Notes: generated from the sequence alone by a model not told the origin. 64,000 bases of DNA from Slackia sp. ZJ119 (GCF_011039175.1 NZ_JAAKEN010000008.1:78333-142332), one strand, 5' to 3'; counted from the first letter of the stretch, positions 51,696-61,523 are shown. Numbers and translations are program-made.

Positions 51696-53644
51696 GGTAC
51701 CTGGACTTCGGGAACACAACACCAAGAATGGGAATCATCGGCACGGCGCGGCATCTCGGATGGCCAGTCAACGGCTATCGAATCAGCCTGCCCAGAACAA
51801 TCGGCGGTATCGAGACGTTGAACCCTTTTGAGAAGGTAATACTTGGAATCATGAGAGTCACGCGCCATCGAGACGCGATCTCGATAGCTTCCGAAACCTG
51901 CCTTGAGCAGGATTTCGTTGAGGGCGTGCTGCTGCGATTGCGCGATAAGAATTTCATCGACGAGCAAAACCGAATTACTAACGAGGGAGCGAACCGCCTA
52001 GGTCAGAGCAACGGAGGACTCGAGCTCAGGACAGCATGGATCTTCCGCGAGCTCGTCGCTGGAAAGTTGCTCCCATTCATCCATCTGCCAAAAGGCGATA
52101 ATCCGCCCCGCTGGAAAAAGGAACCCCAGTACGCAAAGGTCCTGAAATCAGCAGCAATCAATTTCGGAACGCCATCGCCTGACGAAGTGCTCGCATCCAT
52201 GCGAGAAACAAAGCGCAGAGTCGAAGGTTACGGGAAGGAAATTCACTTACCTAGTGTCAGTCAAATCGATGTAAGCCCTAACCCTGAAAGGTATCTACTT
52301 GACTGCCCAATCGCCATGAGAGATTTCGATGGAAGATGGCGCATCGCCGACCCTTTCGGCTTCGGCTACTCCAGGGAGCTTGAAACCGTGTTTCTCCAAG
52401 AGATGAGCAAAGACGAGGAGCTTCAAAAATGGCTAATGAAATGGAGCAACAGTCTGATTGTCGAAAGCGATGACGAAGTCTGCGATGTAGGTGTCTGCAG
52501 CTTAAGCAAGGACATACATGATTCGTACCCCGGTCTCGAGCAGAGCTTGCGCATTCGGAGAGACGGAACCAGATCAATTGGACAGGTTTACGCAGCTATC
52601 GAATGGGCCCTGTTCTACAGCTGCAGAATCAATGGATTCGCCGACAAGATCGACGAATTAAAATTCGCATCTGATTTGGATCAGGTCTCTATGGTCAAAA
52701 GGGCTATGGTGCCAATCGGATGCAACGCGACTTCATTTGTTGCGCCAGTGAATAGAAGCGACTTGACGAGGTACCTCTCCGGAACACCCGAGATGAAGGT
52801 CGTACTCCCGATGTCGATTCTTCAAGCGGCGGACGATTCGTCACATCCCCTGAGAACATTCTGCGAGAAGCACCACGACTTCGTGGAGAGGATATCGCGA
52901 ATGAAGAGCCGCAGAGATGCGCCGCTTCACGGGGGAGACAACGACAGGATTGTTGAGTTGGGCTCGCCAGACGACGAGTACATGAAGGAACTGATATCAA
53001 CCCTTCTTCCAGAAGTCGTTTTCGTCGACGGAGGCCAGGTCAGCGGAGTGCGAGCGGACAATACCGCGTTTAAGAACGTCAACTTCAATGCGGAAAACAG
53101 CATCATGGGCGAATTTGGACCCGCTGTTCCGTACCTGAAGATGACGCGCGGCGCACGCGAATCTCTGCTGAGCTCTGAGCGTTTCTGGATTACCTTTGAC
53201 GGCGAAGAAAATATTCAACCCTTCCTCAATGACTGCTATGCGGCTTTGCAAGCGGTTCTTGATGCCGAGATTGTCTCAGACAGAGTAAGCAGGCCAGAGA
53301 GCAAGTCATTCGATTGCTGCTCCACGGCTGTCGAACGTTGCGAGAGATTGGGTTTAGGGGAGCTGCCGGGCGGTCTTCTTAAGGCAAAAAGAACTTTTAT
53401 CCAAGATGCGCTCCAAGGGGGAGGGAATCACACGCTAGGTCCTTCGCTCATCGTATATCTGAGTCTAGCGAACGAGCCGAAGCTTTCATTCGTCCAGTCC
53501 GTCGTTCCCGATTTCGTGCAAGGCATATGCGACATGATAACCCTGCGCGGACACGGCAACGGAACCATCAAGAAATCAAGAGAAGAGACCGGAAGCTACA
53601 GGGTTTTTACCTTTGAGGTCATCAAGGCAATACTGGAGGTTTAA
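51686..53644 (+). CDS. Unknown 652-residue operon protein with N-terminal winged-helix-like region
   Basis: The start taken is ATG 51686, overlapping the helicase end by 10 bases, with a G-rich RBS (GAGGGGG). I do not recognise the family. Residues about 35-95 (FEKVILGIMRVTRHRDAISIASE and LRLRDKNFIDEQNRITNEGAN) look like a winged helix. The middle contains Cys- and Asp-rich strands. The C terminus has helices ending in DMITLRGHGNG, faintly like the LRN...H ends of HEPN helices. No transmembrane segment or signal is present. Its fixed place between helicase and AAA+ genes and the tight overlaps make it a likely structural or nucleic-acid-binding part of the same machine. Confidence 0.8.
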   Translation: MQIRYLDFGNTTPRMGIIGTARHLGWPVNGYRISLPRTIGGIETLNPFEKVILGIMRVTRHRDAISIASETCLEQDFVEGVLLRLRDKNFIDEQNRITNEGANRLGQSNGGLELRTAWIFRELVAGKLLPFIHLPKGDNPPRWKKEPQYAKVLKSAAINFGTPSPDEVLASMRETKRRVEGYGKEIHLPSVSQIDVSPNPERYLLDCPIAMRDFDGRWRIADPFGFGYSRELETVFLQEMSKDEELQKWLMKWSNSLIVESDDEVCDVGVCSLSKDIHDSYPGLEQSLRIRRDGTRSIGQVYAAIEWALFYSCRINGFADKIDELKFASDLDQVSMVKRAMVPIGCNATSFVAPVNRSDLTRYLSGTPEMKVVLPMSILQAADDSSHPLRTFCEKHHDFVERISRMKSRRDAPLHGGDNDRIVELGSPDDEYMKELISTLLPEVVFVDGGQVSGVRADNTAFKNVNFNAENSIMGEFGPAVPYLKMTRGARESLLSSERFWITFDGEENIQPFLNDCYAALQAVLDAEIVSDRVSRPESKSFDCCSTAVERCERLGLGELPGGLLKAKRTFIQDALQGGGNHTLGPSLIVYLSLANEPKLSFVQSVVPDFVQGICDMITLRGHGNGTIKKSREETGSYRVFTFEVIKAILEV

Positions 53645-56248
53645 ATGGGCAAGAATAAACGGAGAGATTGTCAAGACGCATGGGGACCCGAAAAAGAACT
53701 AGCCTACGAGATGGCTAGGGCAGATAAGGCGTCTGACGTAGATGGCAATGAACAAGCTGATGGCCTTCGGGTTGAGCCATCAAGTACCTTCAACGATAGC
53801 CAGAAACCTCTCAATGAAGTCGAGGCAATCTCCGCTCTTGATAGGAGAATTAGAGATGTTGAGGAGCGCGAACGGCTTGTGGCCGCAAGAGAAAAAGATG
53901 TTGAGGAGCGCGAACGGCTTGTGGCCGCAAGAGAAAAAGATGTTGAGGAGCGCGAAACTGCTGCAAGAGAAGCAGAAGCCGAACGGGATCAAGGATATCG
54001 GGAGGCCCGGAACAAGCAGGAACAGGAACTGCAGGATGCCAAGGAGCGTTCGCTAAGCGCTATTGCTGAACGTGAACAGAGCGCAAAAAAAGAGCTCCAG
54101 GAGGATTTAGCTCGAATACGTGCCGAGCATGATGCAGCCTTGAAAGCTGAGGCTGACGCCCAACGGACAAGCATAGCCAGCGAGAGGGCATCATGGGTGG
54201 AAGAGCATGACCGCCAGCTGGCCGAGCTTACGGCGCTTCAGCAGAGAATTGACAAAGACCGTGGTGCACTCGATGCGCAAAAGAGTGAGCTCAATCGCAG
54301 GAACGAGGATTTCAATCTGGAGCAGCTCGGGTTCGAACGTCAGCGGCAGCGCTTTGAGGCGCATATGGAAGAAAAGAAAGACGCGATAGATGACCTCGCG
54401 GAAGATCGCGTCAAAGCAAGGAAAGAAGAATTTGAAGCGCGTGAGAAAGAGACCCGTGACGAAAGGGAAAGGCTAATCAAGCAGCTGCTTACACAAGATG
54501 AACTGCTAGCCTCTTTCGAGGAGCTAAAAAAACAGCTCGGTGGAAAATCACCGCAAACTGCGCTAATTGAGTTGAACGATCTTCGAGATGAAATTGCGAG
54601 GATCAACGAAGAGATTGCAACCGGGGCCGCGACCCGAGAACTCTCTGGAAGATTAAAGCGAATAGAAAACGAACGCGATAGTGCGCAGGCGAAGATCAGG
54701 GAGCTTGAGGAAGGCAGCGCCGGCGACCGTCAGCGAATGCTCGAGTACGGCAGAATGGAGTTCGAGCTCGAGGAGGCAAAGCAACAGCGAGACCAGGCAC
54801 AGGCTCTGCTCAAAGACGCCCAGGGGTATCAAGCAGAATTGGAGCAAAGACTCGATCGATACCTGGTCGCATACGAAAAGCCAAAGGCTCGCGAGGAGCG
54901 TATCGCCGAAATAGAGAAGCCCTTCTTCGAGCTCGCGACAGAAAAAACCAGCGATGGGGGCCTGCAGCTCGGTAGGCCAAAGAAGCTTAAAAGGGGCGAG
55001 AGACCAGACGAGATTGCTTGGCTGAACGGTATTTACGACGCTTGCGAGAACTACGGTCTGCATTTCAACCCTCGCCTTCTCAAGGCCTTCCATACTTCGC
55101 TCAAAACTGCCGAATGGTCTCCCATCACCGTCCTTGCCGGAGTTTCCGGTACGGGTAAGTCCGAGCTTCCAAGACTCTACTCGCATTTCGGCGGCATCTA
55201 CTTTGCCTCGATTCCGGTTCAACCTAACTGGGATAGCAAAGAGTCGATGCTCGGCTTCTTCAACTCAATAGACAACAGATTCGACGCAGAATCCATATTG
55301 CGCTTTTTAGCTCAAAGCCAGCAGGCATGGAGAGACGACTCCGAAGACAAAATCGGTTACCCTGGCTTGAGCGACGCAGTCTGCATGATTCTATTGGACG
55401 AGATGAATCTCGCGCACCCGGAATTGTACTTTGCGGAATTCCTGAGCAAGTTCGAAGAGCGACGCGGCCGCGATAGGGACCATCTTCCGGCAATTGATGT
55501 AAAGCTCGGAACAGGGATGGATCCCTATCAAATCCCACTTGGACGAAACATGCTTTGGGCGGGCACGATGAATCAAGACGAAACGACGAAGTCGCTTTCG
55601 GATAAAGTGCTCGACCGTTCGATCGTCATGTACTTTCCGCGTCCGACCGAGCTAAAGCGGCGTAAAAAGGTCAACTCCCTCGATGAGAGCAATCGAGGAG
55701 TCGCGAATCGTTCCGCAGAAGCATTGTTGAGAAAGCAAGAAGCTCTGCAAAGAAACGAGTCCTACGAAAGCAATGGCGGAGAAATATTGCATATCGACAC
55801 TTGGAACAGCTGGAAAGTTGATGAAACCGACTTCACTGACGAGGAGATTCTTCCGTACAAAGCTTTCGTGGAGGAGATGAACGAAGCGCTGGGCTTCGTT
55901 GGTCGCGCAATCGGGCATCGCGTCTGGCAATCCGTAGAATACTATATGGCGAGCTATCCTGAGGTCAGACTATCTGAGCGCGACTCGAAGGAGCGTGCTC
56001 GTGCAATGCATATTGCCTTCGAGGACCAGATAGTCCAGAAGATCATGCCGAAGCTCAGGGGCATTGATACTGCCGGCGAAAGCGAAAAGAAATGCATCAT
56101 CCCAATCAAAAACCTCCTCCTCAAAGGCGTAAAGGACGTTCCGTTTAACCTTGACAAGGATTTCGAGCTAGCACGTAGGCTCGGATACGGCCAGTTTGTT
56201 TGGCAATCGGCGGAATACCTGAAAGAGGAATCAGATGAAGATGAATAG
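53645..56248 (+). CDS. Coiled-coil McrB-like AAA+ ATPase
   Basis: The 867-residue protein begins directly after the preceding stop, with GGAGG as RBS. Residues about 60-430 are one long, highly charged coiled coil (repeated EERERLVAARE and many RE/KE heptads). The C-terminal half is an AAA+ domain of the McrB type: Walker A GVSGTGKSE (Lys505), Walker B LLDEMNLAHPELYF (Asp585, Glu586), sensor GTMNQDE (near 642) and DRSIVMYFPRP. McrB proteins normally carry a DNA-recognition domain at the N terminus and pair with McrC; here a coiled coil replaces it and the next gene has a DUF2357-like region, the usual partner in such pairs. It probably is the motor of a restriction-like complex, using ATP or GTP. 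Confidence 0.9.
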   Translation: MGKNKRRDCQDAWGPEKELAYEMARADKASDVDGNEQADGLRVEPSSTFNDSQKPLNEVEAISALDRRIRDVEERERLVAAREKDVEERERLVAAREKDVEERETAAREAEAERDQGYREARNKQEQELQDAKERSLSAIAEREQSAKKELQEDLARIRAEHDAALKAEADAQRTSIASERASWVEEHDRQLAELTALQQRIDKDRGALDAQKSELNRRNEDFNLEQLGFERQRQRFEAHMEEKKDAIDDLAEDRVKARKEEFEAREKETRDERERLIKQLLTQDELLASFEELKKQLGGKSPQTALIELNDLRDEIARINEEIATGAATRELSGRLKRIENERDSAQAKIRELEEGSAGDRQRMLEYGRMEFELEEAKQQRDQAQALLKDAQGYQAELEQRLDRYLVAYEKPKAREERIAEIEKPFFELATEKTSDGGLQLGRPKKLKRGERPDEIAWLNGIYDACENYGLHFNPRLLKAFHTSLKTAEWSPITVLAGVSGTGKSELPRLYSHFGGIYFASIPVQPNWDSKESMLGFFNSIDNRFDAESILRFLAQSQQAWRDDSEDKIGYPGLSDAVCMILLDEMNLAHPELYFAEFLSKFEERRGRDRDHLPAIDVKLGTGMDPYQIPLGRNMLWAGTMNQDETTKSLSDKVLDRSIVMYFPRPTELKRRKKVNSLDESNRGVANRSAEALLRKQEALQRNESYESNGGEILHIDTWNSWKVDETDFTDEEILPYKAFVEEMNEALGFVGRAIGHRVWQSVEYYMASYPEVRLSERDSKERARAMHIAFEDQIVQKIMPKLRGIDTAGESEKKCIIPIKNLLLKGVKDVPFNLDKDFELARRLGYGQFVWQSAEYLKEESDEDE
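53855..53956 (+). repeat. 42-bp tandem repeat in the coiled coil
   Basis: Two identical 42-bp copies (53855-53896 and 53897-53938) and a partial third (to 53956) encode a 14-residue unit containing EERERLVAARE. Fourteen residues are exactly two heptads, so copy-number changes would keep both reading frame and coiled-coil register. Confidence 0.95.
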
Positions 56249-56272
56249 CCAAGAGTAATGTTGTGAGAATAG

Positions 56273-59200
56273 ATGAACCTCGAAGAACTATACATAGGGT
56301 ATGCATCAAGTGGAGATGCCCATCGCAGGGCTGAGGGTCTCCTGAATCAGACACATTGGATTTCGTGTCTTGTCGATTTCGATCCGAAGACAGGCAAGCC
56401 GATGCCTGCGTGTTTAACTGAGATACTGCGCAGGTCTAGCTCCATCTCAGATGACGGCTTTCCCAAGGATCGCGCTTGGCGCATCATAGAACACAGTCGG
56501 GCGGCCGTGCAAAGGCTGATCTTGGGGCTGACAGAAGAGCCCAGGCGCATGAGCGAGTACATGCCCATAAGAGATGTGCGCGAATTAGACACGTTTAGCT
56601 TTGTCGCGCTAAGCAGAAGGCCGGGACGAAATATCCGCGAGAAGCTTGCTGACAAACCGTACATGCAGGCAGTACGCCATTACCAATCGTTTGACACCAC
56701 GGAAAACAGGTTGCTAAAGGCCTATGCGCTCAAGCTCGTGGAGCTCCTAACGCTCAGACATGATTACCTTGGTGAGAGCGACACTCTTCTTTCAACGCTG
56801 CAACGATGGCTCAGGAGCGACGAAGCCCTATCAATATCCAAGTGGGAGAACCTTCCCCCCAATAACACGCTCATCTCGCATTGCGATTATCGCCGAATAT
56901 GGGATTCGTGGCGCTGGCTGCAAACCATTGACGTTGACATTGATCGAGACAATGAGGACTATATACGGCGCTGTCAGGTTCGAAATCGCTGGAATCAGCT
57001 TGCAGGCGCATATGCAGCAGGCGAAACTCAATTTGGCGAAATGCCGGTTATCATCGATTGGAACGGATTTGATATACGGCCGTGGGATTCAGCTCTCGTG
57101 CGAAGACAAAAGAAAACGAAACGGTTCGTTCAGAGTACACCGATATCATGCGGGCCGACATCCGTCGATTTGACGTTGCTCACCCCGGCATATGCTTCGG
57201 AGGATGGTTCCGGGCTTCTGGCAAACAGTTTTATCTGGCAGCGTTGGTCAAACGAGAGCGAAGGCGATATCGAAATCTGTCTATTCGGATCGGATGCGGT
57301 AATGCAACATCCTGATTCCAGGACAGTAACGTCTCCAGACCTCTTGTTCTCAAAGCAGATAGGCAAATATGACCTCAATGCAGCAGCCAGCGCTTTCGCC
57401 GAGCGAATGTCCCAATTGTTCGAAACCTCAGAGCTCGTCTGGATTACGCCAGATAGCCTCAACGAATTTGACCTGGAGATCCTGAGACGAAACATCAATT
57501 CATACTTCCCCCATGCGGAACCACTCCCATGCTCTATCGCCGCAGTTTTGGAGTGCATAGGCTATGACGAGATTACAGGCGACGGCTATTCTGTTGCAGT
57601 TGTTGAAACCATAAACTCTGTTTCCTGCGTTACCGTTCTCACAGCGCGTTTCAGCGAGGAGCTCTACGAAAGGGCTCCGGAGACGAAAGGCTACATCTGG
57701 GAGCGAGACATTCCCCGAATCGCAAACCGAGGAGTCGAGCCTGAATCAGTGGGCTATAGGATTGCGCTAGTAGACAAATCTGGGGAATGGCATAATATAA
57801 TCAACCCGTATGGAGCAAGGCATAAAGTTGCATCGAATATTATCGGAATCGACAAAAACGATGAGTTTGATAGGTATATTGGGCTGAATGCGCGTCCTGT
57901 GTCAGGTGGCCTGAAGCTTATGACTCTGCAAAAACTTGCTGGGGGCATGCCGATATGGCGAAATAAGATCCCGGAGCTGATGACCAAGGTCTTCAATGAG
58001 GTCACAGGGCAAATGGAGTATTTCTACTTTGTCGGCAAAGATACAACCATTGAGCCCGTTCGGGGCCACGCAAAGAAAATTCCAATCGACCAGGAGTTTG
58101 TGATTCCCGCAGGGAAAACCTATTTCGAACTATACCAGGGCACGAACGAAAACACTGAGATTGACGGAGAAGCTATCGAGTACGCAGCATTCTTGCGCTC
58201 TCCCGATATGCCTTTTGAAGCAGATGTCGTTTGTAGACTATCGATGACTTACACCTATGGGGCAGACGACCCTTACACTCTCGTATTTTACCCAATGAAT
58301 CAATCGTTTGGCCCTATACGAGTTGAGTGGCGATCGAAGACAGATATTCCCGCCGAAAACATTCCGGGTCCGACTTTCGAAGCGTCAATCAATTGGATTA
58401 ATCTACGCAAGCAAATCAATCCAAGAACCCAGAAAGTTACAGATTTTCTCGAGTGGGCAGTTGAGCGCGGCACGGATATGTTTATAGATACGGATCTCTC
58501 TTGCGTTGAGGAGGCGTTTGTTGATGGTGGATGGCACCAGGACAAAGGAGGCTACAACTACACACATGTTGATTCTGGTGGCATGAGTGTTTTTGTGCAT
58601 CAAAACAACTTTGTCAACGAAAGAGCATTCGAAGAGGCCGAATACGGAGGCAGGTTGTGCTTCTTTGTTGACAACAATGAAGGAAAACCAAAAGCCCTGT
58701 GCATCGCAAGCACGCCCGAAGCAACGAGAGAAGGATCAATCTGTAAGATCCGCAAATCGCTATATGTCCCCTTCATTAAGATATGGTCTGGTGGGCTGTC
58801 CCTAAAAGATTCTGATTGTCCCGATTATTTCAAACGTGACATCAAGCCCGTCATAAGCGCTCTGATTAACGTCGTGGACGATAATGATGTTGAGATTGGT
58901 ATTCAAAACGAAGCCCTTTTCCTCCTTTCCTGCATGGGAAAAGATCTGCCCGAGGAAGCTGTAAGGAAACTTGACCGATTCATCAATTCAAAAAAGAGCT
59001 TCTTGAGTTCAAGCAATCGCCTCTTGGCAGCTAGGACGCTTGGATTTGCTTTAGGCGGTCTTGACGAGCGTTGGCAGCGTGGTCTGCTTGCACAGATTAT
59101 CATGCTCGACGACAACCGGATGCTTAACATTCTCGCTAACGCAGCTTGGCGCAATCCAAGTTTTATCCCCGCCTTGTCATTAGACGAGATAAAGGAAATC

Positions 59201-59596
59201 TATCCGAGGCTTATGAACCAAATCGGTATTGTCAAAGCAAGAATAGCTAACTCTCGCAAACACCAGCCAATTAATAATCAGGTTTATGCGGATGCGACTA
59301 AGTACCTTGAGTTGGTGTTGGCGCTTCTCAGAACCAGGAATTCTAATGACGATGAATTACGGCGCTATTTTCAACCTAGGCAAGAGAGATCTAAAACGCT
59401 AGCCAATCACGTCATGCGCCTTTCGGCGGACAAGCGTTTTTGGCAATCAGCCAAACGATCGCGACTCCAACTTGATTTGCCAGCAAGACTGGAAGACGAA
59501 GAAGGAATGCCACCACTGCTATATGCATTGAAAATCTATCTCACTGGTGATGATCGCTTTAGCGCAATTAGGGTAACTGGCATCAACGAGGAATGA
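56273..59596 (+). CDS. DUF2357-like protein, probable partner of the McrB-like ATPase
   Basis: The 1,107-residue protein starts 24 bases after the ATPase gene. Near residue 140 it has SFDTTENRLLKAYALKL, which matches the DUF2357 signature (a DTxENRxxK helix) of proteins encoded next to McrB-type ATPases. The C-terminal third (EALFLLSCMGKDLPEEAVRKL and following) is helical and HEAT-like. DUF2357 proteins are often linked to PD-(D/E)xK nuclease domains; I cannot point to a clear set of nuclease residues here. It is the last gene of the operon, facing the CARF-HEPN gene with a 46-bp gap. Function as an effector or adaptor of the AAA+ motor is inferred. Confidence 0.78.
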   Translation: MNLEELYIGYASSGDAHRRAEGLLNQTHWISCLVDFDPKTGKPMPACLTEILRRSSSISDDGFPKDRAWRIIEHSRAAVQRLILGLTEEPRRMSEYMPIRDVRELDTFSFVALSRRPGRNIREKLADKPYMQAVRHYQSFDTTENRLLKAYALKLVELLTLRHDYLGESDTLLSTLQRWLRSDEALSISKWENLPPNNTLISHCDYRRIWDSWRWLQTIDVDIDRDNEDYIRRCQVRNRWNQLAGAYAAGETQFGEMPVIIDWNGFDIRPWDSALVRRQKKTKRFVQSTPISCGPTSVDLTLLTPAYASEDGSGLLANSFIWQRWSNESEGDIEICLFGSDAVMQHPDSRTVTSPDLLFSKQIGKYDLNAAASAFAERMSQLFETSELVWITPDSLNEFDLEILRRNINSYFPHAEPLPCSIAAVLECIGYDEITGDGYSVAVVETINSVSCVTVLTARFSEELYERAPETKGYIWERDIPRIANRGVEPESVGYRIALVDKSGEWHNIINPYGARHKVASNIIGIDKNDEFDRYIGLNARPVSGGLKLMTLQKLAGGMPIWRNKIPELMTKVFNEVTGQMEYFYFVGKDTTIEPVRGHAKKIPIDQEFVIPAGKTYFELYQGTNENTEIDGEAIEYAAFLRSPDMPFEADVVCRLSMTYTYGADDPYTLVFYPMNQSFGPIRVEWRSKTDIPAENIPGPTFEASINWINLRKQINPRTQKVTDFLEWAVERGTDMFIDTDLSCVEEAFVDGGWHQDKGGYNYTHVDSGGMSVFVHQNNFVNERAFEEAEYGGRLCFFVDNNEGKPKALCIASTPEATREGSICKIRKSLYVPFIKIWSGGLSLKDSDCPDYFKRDIKPVISALINVVDDNDVEIGIQNEALFLLSCMGKDLPEEAVRKLDRFINSKKSFLSSSNRLLAARTLGFALGGLDERWQRGLLAQIIMLDDNRMLNILANAAWRNPSFIPALSLDEIKEIYPRLMNQIGIVKARIANSRKHQPINNQVYADATKYLELVLALLRTRNSNDDELRRYFQPRQERSKTLANHVMRLSADKRFWQSAKRSRLQLDLPARLEDEEGMPPLLYALKIYLTGDDRFSAIRVTGINEE

Positions 59597-59642
59597 TGAT
59601 TAGCGACTTAGTGTACCGTCCATTCCTTTTCGGTCTTAGTCT

Positions 59643-61472
59643 CTAGCCATCGGCCAATTGCGTTTTGAGCGCTTCGAGTTTGGCAAGGCTTTCAGCGTCG
59701 AGCTTTCCAGACAGGCACGAAGAGGATTCCTTTGGCTTGCTTGTATACGCATTCTTATCGAGCTTCGTCGTGCCATCTGCGACTCGCTGTTTGAATCTCT
59801 TGTAATCGCAACCTGTAATGCTGCGGGCCTCATTCCATTCTGTATCCGATACGGCTCTCGGCTCATCTATGGCACGCAGCGCTTCGTGCATGTCCTCGAC
59901 CAATTCATCGAGGGATGGGGTTGCGTCCCGGTCTTTTCCGAAAAAGGCCAACGCGAAGAAATAGGCATAGTTTCCTTGGTCGCTGTCGACGTGCATGATG
60001 GCGTTTCTGATCACATGCAGGTATTTGTACCACGCAACAACAAGCCTTGCTTCGTTTTCTCTCTCGGGCGTCACTTCGAGATAGTCATTAGGCGTCTCGT
60101 ACTTTGCCTGCCTGGTAGAATGTGAATCTTTCGGCGAGACGTTCCGATGAACCCACACGCCCTTCTCGTCCACCGAGCAATTGAGGCACAAATCAGCCAC
60201 TTCGCCTGCTTGCATTCCTTCGTCCAAATCATCAAAGGCCGGTTTCTTTTGGAAGAAGCCAAGGTCAAGCAGACATTGTGATATACGTTCCCTGTAGATG
60301 CAGAGCGCCTGTTGAATCATTTGGTGATGAATGCACCAACGAATTATCCCAATAGTCAGCATGCCCGGTCGTGAGGACTCTTGAACAAACTTTTCCTTGA
60401 CGGTTGGCAACAGCGAGAGGAACAGCAGCTCATTTCGCTCTATGACGTAATCCCATTGCCATTTTCGTAGTGCTTCCTTAAGATCGCTCCGCAATGGCGT
60501 TTCAGCCGTAATACGATTATCGATTTGAGACAGCTTCTGGAGCGCATCGTCGAATCCAAGCTCATGCAGCCAACTCGGCTCATCAATTTGGCTGATTGCG
60601 TCCGTGAACAGATCGTATGCTCTTCTCCTTGTCGAGAGGGTCTCTTCGACGTTTCGTATGCACTCATGGATGGACCGAACTTGTTCTTCGATGTCGCCAA
60701 CCTGGCACAATGCAAGGGAATTGGAGAACCGGTCCATTGCTGCGACCAGTTCTTTGGTGGCTATTGTGGTCCACTTCTTCTTGACGCCAAAGAAATCGTT
60801 CAACTGATTCGCTCGCCCATATTCGGTAAACGCATTAACGGCGTTAATGAGGTCGACCATGTCAAACGTGTTGTTCTGCTTGATGATGAGGTGCTCATCT
60901 AGATTGCTGTAAATAATATCGCCAATAGAAATTCCCTTGGATCCCATTTTGATGATTTGAATTGCGATAGTTAGAAGCAGAACCGCATCTCTTTGGCCGC
61001 CCGTGATATCGATAGATATCCTTGAGTTTTCCCAAAGCACATCGGTTATTGCGCTAAGGGAGTCGGCTGGCCTGAGAGGATCGTACGCAATCGGGTCAAA
61101 CGATGGGGAATCATAGCCGTTTTCCTCGCAGAATTGTTCTATGCGAGTCATCAGGAAAGTCTCAGTGGACATCGGTTCGATATCTTGCGATGAGCCGAAT
61201 AAATCCGACGCCATTTCCGTCGAAACGATTGGTCTCAAAACCTTGTCAGAGCAGAGGTAGACAACGTTTGTGACGGGGCAGCCGCTTTTGTGTCCTTGTT
61301 CGATTAGATACTTGATAGGAGCTTCATTTGCCTGAATACCACGAACGGTAGACTGGCCTTGTTCGTCGGAATAAACGTTTTCGGTAGGGAGAACTCTGAT
61401 GACTGCGTCTCCAACTGTTTTCTCTTTTGGAAACATCATTCCCATTACGCACAAAGCAATGTTGTCAGACAT
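59643..61472 (-). CDS. CARF-HEPN protein (Csm6/Csx1-type ribonuclease candidate)
   Basis: The ATG at 61472 (MSDNIALCVMG) gives 609 residues; a TTG 9 codons upstream is possible. The N-terminal 200 residues resemble a CARF domain: a beta strand at the start (IALCVMGMM), a central STVRGIQANEAPI loop and the hallmark DITGGQRDAVLLL (Asp155-Arg161). After a helical linker, residues 485-495 hold LHVIRNAIMHV, an R-x4-H motif (Arg489, His494) of HEPN ribonucleases. Such proteins bind cyclic oligoadenylate and cut RNA in type III CRISPR systems. No CRISPR array or cas gene is in the window. It converges on the TerY-P/McrB operon and has its own promoter, so it may be regulated separately. Confidence 0.82.
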   Translation of the reverse strand: MSDNIALCVMGMMFPKEKTVGDAVIRVLPTENVYSDEQGQSTVRGIQANEAPIKYLIEQGHKSGCPVTNVVYLCSDKVLRPIVSTEMASDLFGSSQDIEPMSTETFLMTRIEQFCEENGYDSPSFDPIAYDPLRPADSLSAITDVLWENSRISIDITGGQRDAVLLLTIAIQIIKMGSKGISIGDIIYSNLDEHLIIKQNNTFDMVDLINAVNAFTEYGRANQLNDFFGVKKKWTTIATKELVAAMDRFSNSLALCQVGDIEEQVRSIHECIRNVEETLSTRRRAYDLFTDAISQIDEPSWLHELGFDDALQKLSQIDNRITAETPLRSDLKEALRKWQWDYVIERNELLFLSLLPTVKEKFVQESSRPGMLTIGIIRWCIHHQMIQQALCIYRERISQCLLDLGFFQKKPAFDDLDEGMQAGEVADLCLNCSVDEKGVWVHRNVSPKDSHSTRQAKYETPNDYLEVTPERENEARLVVAWYKYLHVIRNAIMHVDSDQGNYAYFFALAFFGKDRDATPSLDELVEDMHEALRAIDEPRAVSDTEWNEARSITGCDYKRFKQRVADGTTKLDKNAYTSKPKESSSCLSGKLDAESLAKLEALKTQLADG

Positions 61473-61523
61473 CTCTGACCCCCCAGCAAGCCTTTTCAAA
61501 TAACGTCTACAGTTGCTCGAATC

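Noticed and set aside
53855..53956. Short direct repeats considered as a CRISPR array
   Set aside because: The copies are contiguous without spacers and encode a coiled coil. No CRISPR array was found anywhere in the window despite the CARF-HEPN gene.
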